NCBI RefSeq assembly: GCF_000003605.2
Contig: NW_003142105.1
Span: forward strand, 1 to 21,345
DNA from: Saccoglossus kowalevskii
Lineage: Eukaryota > Hemichordata > Enteropneusta > Harrimaniidae
Length of the DNA: 21,345 nt
Direction: 5' to 3'
Of this stretch, positions 1 to 9,680 are shown in pieces; the stretch's first letter is position 1, and every line of letters starts with the position of its first letter. The notes under the pieces are model-generated. The model saw only the letters and a list, made by a program, of their open reading frames with translations, made no database searches and was not told the DNA's origin. Both the position numbers and the translations under genes were made by a program.

Positions 1-88
1 TATACTAGCAATTTTCTATTAATGGTTTATTCAAGTGGGCAAAATATAATGTACAGAAAGATTGCCCGTAGAGTATCGCTACACTGAA

Positions 89-142
89 AAGTAAGCAACC
101 GACAGCCTGTATAAAAGGGGGGCTGTGATTGGCTGTTACTTA
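89..142 (+). promoter_or_regulatory. Imperfect hairpin with TATA box and inverted CCAAT box
   Basis: The arms at 89-107 and 121-142 are imperfect reverse complements: both read AAGTAA at the outside and ACAGCC at the inside, with two extra bases in the right arm. The loop holds a consensus TATAAAAG at 110-117, and an inverted CCAAT (ATTGG) lies at 128-132. A TATA box followed within 15 bases by ATTGG is promoter-like, but no convincing ORF follows on the plus strand. The hairpin could also be a transposon end or chance. The motifs are directly visible; promoter function is inference. Confidence 0.3.
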
Positions 143-196
143 CGCGAGATTTGAACGGGACTTACATAGGCGTCGGATCAGATGTAGGGAGGGCAG

Positions 197-296
197 AATT
201 TAAAAAAAATCACAAAATCAAAGTAAAATAATAAAATAAAAGGGCATTAATAACAAAAGTAATAAAAAATAAAATTAAAATAAGTTTATAGCCAAA
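197..296. repeat. A-rich low-complexity stretch
   Basis: About 100 bases are dominated by A and T, with repeated AATAAA-like and AAAATAA-like words. Several match the polyadenylation signal AATAAA by composition alone, so they should not be read as real 3' ends. The rest of 143-1185 holds no gene I can support. Short ORFs there (a 61-residue one on the minus strand at 513-698 and a 62-residue one on the plus strand at 749-937) have no recognisable motif. Confidence 0.6.
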
Positions 297-533
297 ATAA
301 TTAAAGCCCGTACACTACATCAGATTTTAATCAGATTGGAACTTTTAGTGACCTCGGTGCTAGATGCCCATATTTGGGCAGTCGTAGTAGCATTTTTTTT
401 TCTTTTTATGGCAAATCATGCGATGTTAAGAATTGTCTTTATAGTGTATGGTCACTTTTAATGAACAGGTGTTATTTTACTTACTCGTCATTTCTCGCGT
501 AAAGCTGTTCGTTCAAATCCTTAACAGTAGCAT

Positions 534-546
534 GGGGGGGGGGGGG
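534..546 (+). repeat. G13 homopolymer tract
   Basis: Thirteen consecutive G. Similar G or C tracts of nine or more recur at 2381-2392, 5078-5086, 10700-10710, 14637-14645, 17286-17297 and 17378-17387. Two of these lie inside a hAT-type MITE, so some of the others may be remnants of related elements, although no matching termini are visible here. Confidence 0.9.
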
Positions 547-1185
547 TGCAGAAGGTATGTAAATAAAGCAATCAAACAAGCTGCTCTCTGGTTGGTCTGA
601 CTGTTAGATGTCAGAGCTGGGAAGCCATTCAGGTACAATATTGTATGTAACTTCGCACTTTGCACTGACGTTGCATTGCGCGTGACCCGTGTTTTCAAAA
701 CTCGATAGAACCGTTAAACTGTAGCAGAAGGAGTTTTATGGAGAGCGCGTGGTTCGATTTATCGGTATTTATAAGGGTGTTATTATTATAGCCATAACAA
801 TTAAGTGCCGACTGCCGATGCGCATCTGTTCAAACACTTGTAGAGGTCATAGGTCAGGGAATTACATCACCAGACAACTGGCGACAGGATGTGCCACTGC
901 AAAAATGTTAAATACATGGACGCATTTTACGAATTAGGATATTTTACGACAACTTTGGCAAAGGTTAAGTCCCCTGTTAGTGTTTCAACTTAGTTTACAT
1001 CACATCGATATCCAAGATGCCTGTTTGTGTACTCTATAATAATATAATGTATAAAAAAAATCTTTTCTAAGTTGACGTAATCGGTTCTGTTTAATATAGA
1101 ATGCCATAGTATTTTTCGCTACACTCCAAACATACTCTAGTAAAATACGTCAATGCTCATGTTTGGAAACTATGAGTTGAATAAT

Positions 1186-1309
1186 CACGTGTAAACGCCA
1201 TGAAAGAAAACGACCAATCAGCGTTCGTTTTAGAATGAGGGCGCTGACCGTCTGCCTTTACAAGCAGATTAATTGGTCCTCTGTAATAAAAGAGCGGCAC
1301 GCCGATTGG
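1186..1309. promoter_or_regulatory. CCAAT cluster with E-box
   Basis: Within 124 bases there are three CCAAT boxes, one on the plus strand (1214-1218, in context GACCAATCAG, a full NF-Y-type consensus) and two on the minus strand (1272-1276 and 1305-1309, the latter in context GAACCAATCG). A CACGTG E-box sits at 1186-1191. Spacings of about 58 and 33 bases between CCAAT boxes are promoter-like. No TATA box or supported ORF is clearly linked. A 73-residue minus-strand ORF spans the same bases but has no recognisable features. Confidence 0.35.
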
Positions 1310-1687
1310 TTCATTTGTAAGACGGGGTTTTACAACGATGAGATTTAGTTGTACGTGAACGATGGAATCAATCACCAAAACGAACTATGACAGTAGTCGA
1401 CCGAGACGTTTCATCTTTTTTTGTCTCTCTAAATTAAATTCATGACAAGTATGTTGTTTACACGTTTTATATATTCACTTGGTTTCGCCCGAGGTGTATT
1501 CATCGTACGCGTAAACAAGTTCTCGGGAGAATGGGAAAAAACTCATCCGCATTATTAGTTGCGCGTTGAAATATTTTATGCCATGAACATAGAATAAATT
1601 GTATATTTTCATAATGAATATAGTGACAGTTCACATTTATTTGGCGATGCGTGCGTGTTCTATATACAGTCTCATATTCCAATGACA

Positions 1688-1701
1688 GTTGTCATGGCAA
1701 C
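1688..1701. promoter_or_regulatory. RFX X-box-like palindrome next to CRE half-site
   Basis: GTTGTCATGGCAAC differs at one position from the palindromic RFX X-box GTTGCCATGGCAAC. It runs directly into ACGTCA (1700-1705), a CRE half-site. X-box plus CRE neighbours are known in RFX-regulated promoters. In animals X-boxes mark ciliary genes among others. No gene is assigned nearby, so function is inferred from the motif only. Confidence 0.4.
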
Positions 1702-2040
1702 GTCATCACACCAGATATAGCTCGTAAGATATGTTTGGAGTCACATTGATGCTATGTTACGAGGGGTATATCGAACGTCCACGTCACCGACGACTGGGAC
1801 ACACAGGATAGTGACCTTCATGGAGGGAAATTAAACGGCAAACAAACACGTTATGCCGTAAAATGACAATTAATGTGTTTTACGACTCACAGAGGTCGTA
1901 AAAGCTTACTGTTTTCACAGCGTGGTCAGTATACAGTAGGTTAAGTGATAATCCTAACAACGTTGTAACTAAATTTTAATATATTTTCACTAAGAACGCT
2001 AGCGACGTATACAGCGCGTGTACAGTACCTTCGTAACATG

Positions 2041-2220
2041 TTTATTTACGTGAATCATCGAACACACGCATCGAAGACGTCACGCACCGCGTTCGAAGTT
2101 TGCGTAAACAACCAACGTCACACGCCTTGTAAACGTCGCATTGGAACCACGTCGAACGTGACGCGTTGCAACGACCACGATGCTTTAAGTCACGCTTAAA
2201 CGCTCAATGTCTGTAGAAAT
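2041..2220. promoter_or_regulatory. CpG-dense block with CRE-half and HRE-like motifs
   Basis: I count about two dozen CpG dinucleotides in 180 bases, roughly twice what the base composition predicts, in otherwise AT-rich DNA. The block repeats short words such as ACGTCAC, ACGTGACG and TCGAA. It contains several half-CREs (GACGTCACGC near 2078, AACGTCACAC near 2113, AACGTGACGC near 2155). This resembles an unmethylated promoter or enhancer patch. No ORF with coding character starts downstream. The density is seen directly; the regulatory role is inference. Confidence 0.35.
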
Positions 2221-2380
2221 ATCATCGAGTTTCGAGACATGTTGGCGCCGTGAGATCAGCTACAATAAAGCAAATGAAGGTATGAGTGGAGCCGGAAATT
2301 CACTCATCTGAATTCAAATAGTTGAAACGATTGATTCAACGTTTATCAATTCTCTATTGGACATGAGCAATCTACGAGAA

Positions 2381-2392
2381 GGGGGGGGGGGG
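2381..2392 (+). repeat. G12 homopolymer tract
   Basis: Twelve consecutive G, preceded by ACGAGAA and followed by CTTCCAAC. No terminal repeats are recognisable around it. Confidence 0.9.
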
Positions 2393-2492
2393 CTTCCAAC
2401 TACGCGAATCCCCGCTATGTAACTTTCTTTGCTGAAGCTGTGTAAGTAAAAATAGCCCTCATCAACTCAAAGATTACAAAAAATACGCATTT

Positions 2493-2506
2493 GTTGTCAT
2501 GGAAAT
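2493..2506. promoter_or_regulatory. RFX X-box-like motif
   Basis: GTTGTCATGGAAAT keeps the GTTG-TCATGG-AA core seen at 1688-1701, and its right half matches the common natural X-box form CATGGAAAC apart from the last base. It is on the same strand as the other two copies. The surrounding 2507-4500 has no gene that I can support. Confidence 0.3.
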
Positions 2507-3479
2507 GACACCAAGCAAGGAACACGATAAAATCGAAGGAAGGAACAAATTATTAAGTTCTCCAGCCGCTGATCATCTTCTCTCACTTAGTTAACATTTT
2601 AAAAAAAAAGTTCCATGGCTTCTACTGGTAATTGTCATTTACCTACACCCACATGTGATCAACTCAACACCGAAACATTTAGTCACAGTCTATCGAAGAT
2701 TTCATAAAATTTGGATATACACGACGCAAATTATTATAGTAAGGATTTTTCTCGCTAGCACAATCGTACAATATTGACTTTCTGAAGCAGGCAGTAGCCG
2801 TATTATATCCATATGCCAGCTAAACTGGACGCCCCCTGTACAGTTTCTTTATACGCCTACCAACAACAATGTCGCCTATGTGTTTTTCTAACTTCGTAAG
2901 CGAATCAGAAAAATAACAACATAAAGATAAACTTGTTCAAATTTAACATGTTTGAGTGGTAATAACTATAAAAGTTACGGGACTGTAAACTCTCATTATT
3001 GGCAAATCATGTTTTGCGATAAGCGACAGTTAGGCCAACGAACGAATAAACATCGAAACCAGCACACCAATGTTTCCTAGCCTCGTTCCCGCATGTAAAT
3101 ATGATGTATATTTTGTTTAACTTCGCACATTGATACACACTGTCAATCATATTTGTTCTATCGTGGAATTTTTAGAGTAAACACAATGTTATTCGCTCGA
3201 AAATATATTTCAAGCGCAGATGCACACGTATTTTGATATATCGGTACGTACCCTAAATTTAAAGAGCATGGCTATAAATATTAACTCATCAAATGGATGT
3301 TATTTGGTGAACGAAACAAAACATGTTTTTAGCTATAACCGATAATCCAGTGCCCCTACCAGCATGCAATATTCAAGGGAATCAGCCCGAAATATTCCCC
3401 GTTATTCATACTCCTGTATCTTTGAGTATTCGTTGGCCAGAAACATGTGAGGATCACGAACTAACCTCGCGCGAGATTT

Positions 3480-3516
3480 AGCGTGTGTGAGTTGTGTGTA
3501 CACAGCGTGTGTGAGT
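3480..3516 (+). repeat. Two copies of a 13-bp direct repeat, period 24
   Basis: AGCGTGTGTGAGT occurs at 3480-3492 and again at 3504-3516, with TGTGTGTACAC between. It is probably a small slippage-derived TG-rich repeat. It is the only local repeat structure noticed between 2507 and 4500, which is otherwise unremarkable intergenic sequence. Confidence 0.6.
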
Positions 3517-4500
3517 CATTCGAAAAGCTTTTGATGAGTCTTTTGTTTTTCCATTATATGAAACATTTGTTATAGATTTCCTAGAGGGTTGCAGCCCGGG
3601 GGATCGTGTATTGATTGCTGTTCTGTTGTGTTTTAAATTGGTTATTTGTCTTCAATACAGCACGTTCCTTCTCAGTGCAATATGATTTCAGTGAGACTCG
3701 TGGTGAGATAAAAGTGACATAAGTGGCATCGTTTAACAAAGTTCAGCCGAGGTAGCTGAGATACGTTCATATCGCAAGCAACGAACATTGAATACTTCAT
3801 TCATACGATCAATAACTGGTTCAAGTTAGATTCATTTTTGTCGTATCATAATACGGATCCGAAAAATCAACTTGTACGGATCTCGTCCAAATGTCTGATT
3901 AAGAGAGTGCCAATAACAGCTGTTTGTATTGATGGCATACTCGCCGTGGCGTTATGAATTTCACAAAACCTCGCGTCAATTCGACAGCAACAAGGCGTGC
4001 AGTTAGCCTTAATTCAGAATGCAGAATGTGTAAAGCGATGTACACCTCCGCCCGTAAGAAACAAAAGTCTGGGTAGAATAACAATTACCTAACAAAGAAA
4101 CACCGAATTGTGCTCTGAAGGTGTTTTCACGATTTTAATCTAAAATCGCCTACAACATCGCAGTATGTTGCATACGTAAACATTAAGTTGTGCCGCGCAG
4201 CGCTCGCCGATCATATAAACGAGAGTCAACTATTATTAAATGTCTTTCAGTTACTAGTAATTGTACACGCAGTTTCAATTTGATGTTGGTTTAATACGCA
4301 AACACCACGAACACGTAATGAGTTGTTACATTACGCAATTATTACTTCCTGGCAACGCTCGCGACGTGCATACAAACAAATCAATAAGCCAACGTAATTG
4401 TATTCGTGGTGTTATGCAATGGCGTGATGATTAGATAGATGTTCAGAGGACGATTTTAGTGTATAATTGCACGACTGGCTACGAACGAGACGGCAGATTG

Positions 4501-4538
4501 TGCGAGATACTCGGACAAAACTATCACGTGATCTCGCA
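4501..4538. repeat. Inverted repeat with 10-bp CACGTG palindrome
   Basis: TGCGAGAT at 4501-4508 is the exact reverse complement of ATCTCGCA at 4531-4538. Overlapping the right arm is the perfect palindrome ATCACGTGAT (4523-4532), an E-box of the CACGTG class recognised by bHLH-ZIP factors such as USF, MITF or TFEB. The same 10-bp palindrome recurs at 9671-9680. A hairpin or a composite binding site are both possible. Confidence 0.5.
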
Positions 4539-4558
4539 ACACGCAAGTTGTTTATTGA

Positions 4559-4855
4559 ATCGGAAAGGTGTGGGCTGCTCTTTCACCTGTCACTTACAAC
4601 GGCGCGTCACATCAAGGTAATCTAGAAACGCCCGGAGGGGGCAATTGCCATTATACAACATCAGCTTGTTTTCCAGGTAATACGATGTTATTGGACGCTG
4701 CTTATGAGAACGCCACACGTCCTACAGCCATCATTATTGAACTTTATTTTGTTGGGCACGTTTCTCGAAAGAAAATTGGCCCACTCGAGACGAGAAACCA
4801 ATTAAATTGTAATACGACAACGGCGAGGCAATATATCTATTATAATATCATGTGA
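4559..4855 (+). CDS. Possible open segment, unrecognised product
   Basis: The frame is open from just after a TGA at 4556 to a TGA at 4853-4855. The first ATG is internal (4685-4687), so a start by ATG would give only about 56 residues. The reading is moderately protein-like (GGGNCHYTTSACFPGN in the middle) but matches no family I know. It includes two donor-like strings, AAGGTAAT near 4614 and CAGGTAAT near 4675. It could be an exon fragment or chance, and chance is more likely. Confidence 0.12.
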   Translation: MGKVWAALSPVTYNGASHQGNLETPGGGNCHYTTSACFPGNTMLLDAAYENATRPTAIIIELYFVGHVSRKKIGPLETRNQLNCNTTTARQYIYYNIM

Positions 4856-5077
4856 TGAGATATACGGTAAAGCGTGGGGTAATAAGTATGTATTGTTGTT
4901 TAAATTGTTTTTTTAATAATAGTAAATGGATAGTTCATCTGAAGTCTGTTTTAACTATCAATGTATTTACTTGTGCTAAGATGAATAACGAACACTGACT
5001 TGATTAAATTTAATAATTCGACTCCTGGGAAAACACACTTCTGTGTATACAGATACAACATGAACACTCGACGGGGA

Positions 5078-5086
5078 GGGGGGGGG
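5078..5086 (+). repeat. G9 tract within a G-rich run
   Basis: Nine consecutive G, preceded by GGGGA, giving a purine-rich run from 5073. The 4856-5474 interval around it holds no gene that I can support. Confidence 0.85.
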
Positions 5087-5474
5087 TATCTCTGCCTTTC
5101 TTAGCCAGCAATTTTCTTGAATTCAAGTAGGATGCCCTATTTCTTGATAGTATCGCGTAAATTTTAAAGGCCACGTCTTCTTTCTGCCTCCTCCGTATAA
5201 GAAACTGCCCCCAAGATATAGATTCTCATCGACAACCACTGTATTATCTTACAATGCAGGGAGATGTCTTCCACTCCAGTAAACATACACAATTCCGGGA
5301 CTCTAGGTTGGACCACCTCCGGGGGTCACATATCATATTATCTTTAGCTTTATAGCTCTCGATGCAACTGGCTTGTGTTTACAACCACTTTAATACTCTC
5401 TGTCAACTTATTCGCTTGCGCAGATGTTTCAAACCTTATTTGAAAGCCTTATTTCATCTGAGGTTGATTCTACC

Positions 5475-5488
5475 GTCGTCATGGCAAC
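5475..5488. promoter_or_regulatory. RFX X-box-like motif
   Basis: GTCGTCATGGCAAC shares TCATGGCAAC with the motif at 1688-1701 and is in the same orientation. It lies inside a 77-residue ORF (5424-5657) that shows no coding features. An ATT-rich microsatellite follows at about 5580-5600. From 5660 to 6480 the sequence is AT-rich intergenic DNA with no supported gene. Confidence 0.3.
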
Positions 5489-6480
5489 ATGCATTGCCCA
5501 AATAGGTGAACAATCAATAATGAAAGATCATATTTGTCTTATTCGTATTTCATTTCACTTATCAAGCAGTGTCTCCAGTAATAATATTATTATTATCATT
5601 TTAACATTTCGTTTTTTTTTAATGTTGTGCTTAACCTGCAACAGTAGGACAGTTTAAGTCAATTCATCGTTGCCGGGTCCACATTCTCCGGAAAGAAATA
5701 TACATGGTTGTTGCTGATTTGCCACTGAAATATTTTCATCATGAACTTGCAAATACATATTTGTGAAGCTTTCAATGACAATAGTGACTCGAAGAATGAA
5801 TTGTATTGATCACACATACATGTTGTGAAAGTGTTCATGACCAGTGAGTGGTATAAAGACAATATTAAAGAGTACTGTAAATGTATTAATTATTCACTGG
5901 GTTTTAATTTCCCTATTTCCGCTAAATTAAATCTACGTGAAAATGTGAAATAACAATAAAACTAATTTTTCGTTGACAAATTCATCAAAGTGAAACACAG
6001 TGAATATCAGTTAAAATAAATGGGTTTACAGTATTACGAAAGATCGGTATCGGTGATGGGAATAAATACAGCGCTCAATGTTTCATGTTGACAGGATGAT
6101 ATACCAATACGTTTAATATTCATGATGTGAATATTTCTATGTATATCAATGTAGAAATGCATAAAGTAGAAGTCCAAATAATATCAGAATTCATAATCGC
6201 GAATAAAATCGCGATCGTTTGAAAACGAACAACAAGTACAAAAGAAATGTCTGACAAACAATGTACGAATCTGATGCACATATCTTACACGTACAGAATG
6301 TATAAACACGTGTACAATACAACACTGATGCTGTATTGCAATAGTGGAATAGTGGTGTGCACAAATCATGTTTACTGTTCAATATATTCCACATGTTGTG
6401 AAATTCTACAGTCGCACGCAAAATGATAACTGGTGCCAGCCATGATATGCAAAGACGGGTAATGATATGAAATACATCTA

Positions 6481-6658
6481 ATTCGCAAACGGCCGCCAAC
6501 ATCTCGTTCGAACCGAGAGATCCACGAGACTTGTTTTTGATCCCCAAATAATGATTCTTTCTCTAACGTCATCGTGCTCACTGTTCCGCTGTCCGAGGCA
6601 TGCAGAGAACGGAACACGCTCTCTCGCTTTCAACGAGATCGCGGAGGTATTTGTGAAT
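6481..6658. repeat. Imperfect long inverted repeat (foldback) with nested stem
   Basis: The left arm (6481-6521) and the reverse complement of the right arm (about 6618-6658) both begin ATTC-CAAA. They then share ATCTCGTT, AA and CGAGAGA at matching places, with one single-base gap. The inner 22 bases match at about 18 positions; the outer part is weaker. Between the arms, TGTTCCG at 6582-6588 and CGGAACA at 6610-6616 form a second perfect 7-bp inverted repeat. The segment is more CpG-rich than its flanks. No clear target-site duplication is visible, so a foldback MITE is possible but unproven. Several overlapping minus-strand ORFs here look like by-products. Confidence 0.5.
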
Positions 6659-7477
6659 ACGATCCATTGCACAACTCTACATTAGAAGTGTAAACATTTG
6701 AAGCGTACAAACACGTGCAACGAATGAACGCAGTGAGCAGACTTTATATCATAAACGTAATTAAGGCAAGAACCGTAACTTGGCGAAGATGAACAACAGT
6801 AGCAGTAGATCTGAATATTGTGACGCAATAGTAATGTAATGACAATAACTATATCAATGTACTTTCACAAACCATTACGGTACTGTCTAGTCACGAGGTT
6901 TATGAAAATGAATATTAACAAAGATTCGTGTCAGTTATTCAATAATTGATATGTTTTTTAATTAAGTAATCACCCAAAGGCGCAATGCCGATTGTGCAAT
7001 TTAAACGTTTCTATTTTGTGGATATACGTCATTACAAAACAAAATAACGGATATTTTATTTGCTCAATGTCTAACAGAAATGAAAGCAAATTAGCCATTA
7101 TTGATGGATTAACATACTATTAACTAATTGTAATATCTTTCTTGAAAAGGTCGAAGTCTGATGTTGCGGAGAATTGGGGTAAAGCGTAATACCGAGAAAG
7201 AATGATGATGGGAAATTATTAATGACATATGACATATAGTATATAGTATATCTTTTAGTGATATCATATCTTCGCCAACACGAGAAAAAGCAAACAACTG
7301 CGGGTCCCATTGGCAAGACTCGCTATCATATCTCGGTCTATTTTATTACTGACTGAACGAAGAACTGAAATAGAAGGAGAAAAACGAGAAGCTTGATTTG
7401 ACTCGAAGGCATAGGGTGATGATTTGAGTGTGAAGTTACGCCACTACTTTTTTAGTTGCTTGGCATCCTTTCGCAGC

Positions 7478-7702
7478 ATGGTCCGCCGTGGGTCCCAGCA
7501 CGTGGTTCCCTCTGTCGGCAGTAAAGCGGAAACATTAAATAAAACCAAAACAGCATTGGCCGATAATCGGAGCATTATAAATAGTCATGTGAACCTTGAA
7601 TTGAAACCTGTCAAATTTCCCACGACGACTCCACAATATTACTCTTCATCTGTTCACGAGATATCAAATATCAAGAAATTCCCCCAAAACAAACTTTTTT
7701 AG
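7478..7702 (+). CDS. Candidate coding segment, unrecognised 74-residue product
   Basis: From the ATG at 7478 the frame is open to TAG at 7700-7702, 74 codons. The product would be polar and low in Cys and Trp, rich in K, S, T, N and P. It has a basic start (MVRRGSQHV) and looks more like a disordered protein tail than random translation. Just upstream is an acceptor-like pyrimidine stretch ending TCGCAG (7471-7476), so it could be a terminal exon. In-frame sequence upstream of the ATG is open to 7424 without an ATG. No domain is recognised. Chance is a serious alternative. Confidence 0.25.
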   Translation: MVRRGSQHVVPSVGSKAETLNKTKTALADNRSIINSHVNLELKPVKFPTTTPQYYSSSVHEISNIKKFPQNKLF

Positions 7703-8204
7703 GAAACGAAAACTGCATAGTTCTTTTCAGCAGTTCGCAGCTCAATTGGTTACGTCAGACTTATTCTCAATCGAGGACAAATGCCTCATCTCACTTGTTT
7801 GATATGAGGGGCGTGTAAATCGATGGTGTTCGACCAAGATTGAAATATAACCCGCAATGTAGACTCGTCGTGGTACGGATCAATACGAAACACATCGATA
7901 TACACCATTATAAATGACAGAAAAGTGGAAAGTAATTACCAAACCGTCTAAGTGTGATGCGATGAAAGGTAGCTTGGATGGTTTAAAGGAAATGCAATAA
8001 GGTCATTACGTAAATCAATTGTTTTGCGTGGAACAGCTGCTGAAAAGCGGGATTAAACAGTTTACGAAAGTTAACGACGATGGGTGGAAAAATGCGGTAT
8101 ATTTATTGTTAAATTCTCGTTAATGTTACGGGATTATATACAACGTGAAGTGGACTTGTTATCGTGGCGCTGCACGGTTTACAATAAAATAAGTTTACGG
8201 AGAA

Positions 8205-8399
8205 CTAAAAATTAACGTATCCAGTCACTGCAACCAACGTCTGAACCATCTGTAACGACTCTTTTCGATCGAAGTCGTCCCATAACTTGTTGAGATAATT
8301 TCGAGGACTTTCGAGGATAATTTCAAACATGATGTGTTCCGACTCGTTGGTGACAAGTAAGTTGGTAAGGAGTGGGATAAAGAACACGCAACCCACATT
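8205..8399 (-). CDS. Candidate exon fragment, unrecognised helical protein
   Basis: On the minus strand the frame is open between a TGA at 8402-8400 and a TAG at 8207-8205, about 64 codons. The reading has strongly protein-like composition and codon use: a hydrophobic start (FIPLLTNLLVT), then an amphipathic stretch with acidic and basic residues (ESPRNYLNKLWDDFDRKESL) and MVQTLVAVTGYV. There is no upstream ATG in frame; the first is internal, at MFEIILESP. If real it is an exon or a gene fragment. The helical pattern is compatible with an armadillo/HEAT-like segment, but I do not recognise the family. Confidence 0.3.
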   Translation of the reverse strand, partial: NVGCVFFIPLLTNLLVTNESEHIMFEIILESPRNYLNKLWDDFDRKESLQMVQTLVAVTGYVNF

Positions 8400-8479
8400 T
8401 CAATTGCTTTGACTATTGGTGTTCAAGCCACACGTCGAAATACTCCGTTCATTCATTTTTTTTTTTACTTTTTGCCAGC
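8400..8479 (+). other. Strong 3' splice-acceptor-like pyrimidine tract
   Basis: A run of eleven or more T, then ACTTTTTGCCAG, ends at about 8478, immediately before an ATG at 8480 that opens a 99-residue frame to 8779. As a splice acceptor it is textbook in form. The ORF behind it, however, becomes very hydrophobic and AT-driven towards its end and matches no known family, so I do not call it a gene. From 8780 to 9638 no gene is supported; an 80-residue ORF at 8921-9163 has no recognisable feature. Confidence 0.2.
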
Positions 8480-9638
8480 ATGCGACTTGTATTAAGTTAC
8501 ATCTGCGGTGGTGTGAAACGCTATAATGAATCATGTTCTCACTTCATACACGTCTATAATCTTGGGGGAAAAATTGCCGCTTTGTTGTCGCAAATGGGTC
8601 TAACGTCGCGTAACTTCATTCACTATCATGCTTTGACTAGAAAAAACGATTTATGCAACAATACTAAATACTTAATATGCATATTGATTACGATAACAGC
8701 AAAACTGCTTTTTTTACTGAAACAGGCACAAATTCTGCATTTCCATCATCGCCTTGTCTTTAATGCATTTCTAAATTAGACGTTGTGCACGGAACTAACC
8801 CTAAGTAGGTGGAGGTCGCCATCAATTAGGCCAAGGATAAGAGTTTCCGTCTGATAACAATACTTCCGCATAATCACTCCCTGTGGACATTCCCGTTGAA
8901 ACAATTATTACAACTCCTACATGTTTGCCAGACCACTTATTGAAAATCTGAAACGACAGATCACTGGGGGCGCCAAATTAAAGACAAATGACATACATAC
9001 TATAATTCCTTTTTATAGGTGCAAAGCTTCAATGGACTACGGCATTGCTTCGATCGATAATAACATGTTACAAAAGATCGGTAAAAGTTTACTCCTATTT
9101 TTTCTATTTATGGGGAACTTGAATGAAGTGTCGAATATGCTGACACAGTATTATCGTGGATAACACGACAAGGCCGATTTCGAAAACTAAATTAATCGGA
9201 TCCTTATAATAATTCCCGCAGGACGCATTCGTATAAAACCTACAAATACAACATCATGATTTCTTTTAAATAGCACACAAGTAAGTTTACTCGTCTAGTT
9301 CTATCTACATTCAGCCGCACATCCCACCCACGTTCAGCGAGTTTTTCAGACCGAAAACAACCCCTGTGGTGTCTTGCAATTCCGAGCGTCAACTATGATC
9401 CCGTATCCTTAACGTTTGCTATCCGAGTTGAACTCAGCGACTCCATGCGGCGTTAGAATGGAAGTATTACTCAAATGCTGCGATAAGCGGCGATGTACGA
9501 TTCCGAAGTGTCTTTATGCTTAGTACACTAAACAAAAGTTAGCTTTTTAAAAACCATTTTAGGAAGAAAAATTGTGTATGTACAGACAATAATGAGATTT
9601 TTTTTTTACATCAGTGATTGAAACTGCCTATATAGATT

Positions 9639-9680
9639 CCTGAAGCTTGTCGAAACGTCGAGTTAGGGGCATCACGTGAT
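9639..9680 (+). repeat. Repeat module: GAAACGTCG box plus AGTTAGGGGCATCACGTGAT
   Basis: CCTGAAGCTTGTCGAAACG at 9639-9657 is followed by AGTTAGGGGCATCACGTGAT at 9661-9680. The second part recurs on the minus strand at 15917-15937 (AGTTAGGGGCA, two extra bases, then TCACGTGA), so it belongs to a dispersed repeat. The first part resembles the CTGA...CGAAAC...GTC layout of hammerhead ribozyme cores and of Penelope-like element ends. The conserved CUGAUGA is incomplete here, so this is only a resemblance. From 9681 to 10380 nothing else is supported. Confidence 0.35.

Noticed and set aside
513-698. 61-residue minus-strand ORF with a Pro run
   Set aside because: The Pro run is only the G13 tract read on the other strand.
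1726-1748. miR-190-like seed AGATATGTTTG
   Set aside because: Only the first 11 bases agree with the animal miR-190 start, the rest diverges, and no precursor-type hairpin is evident around it.
6184-6672. Four overlapping minus-strand ORFs
   Set aside because: They overlap one another in different frames and cover the inverted repeat at 6481-6658; none shows a domain.
8480-8779. 99-residue ORF behind a strong acceptor-like tract
   Set aside because: The tract is convincing but the translation lacks any known motif and its end is AT-driven hydrophobic sequence; not called as a gene.
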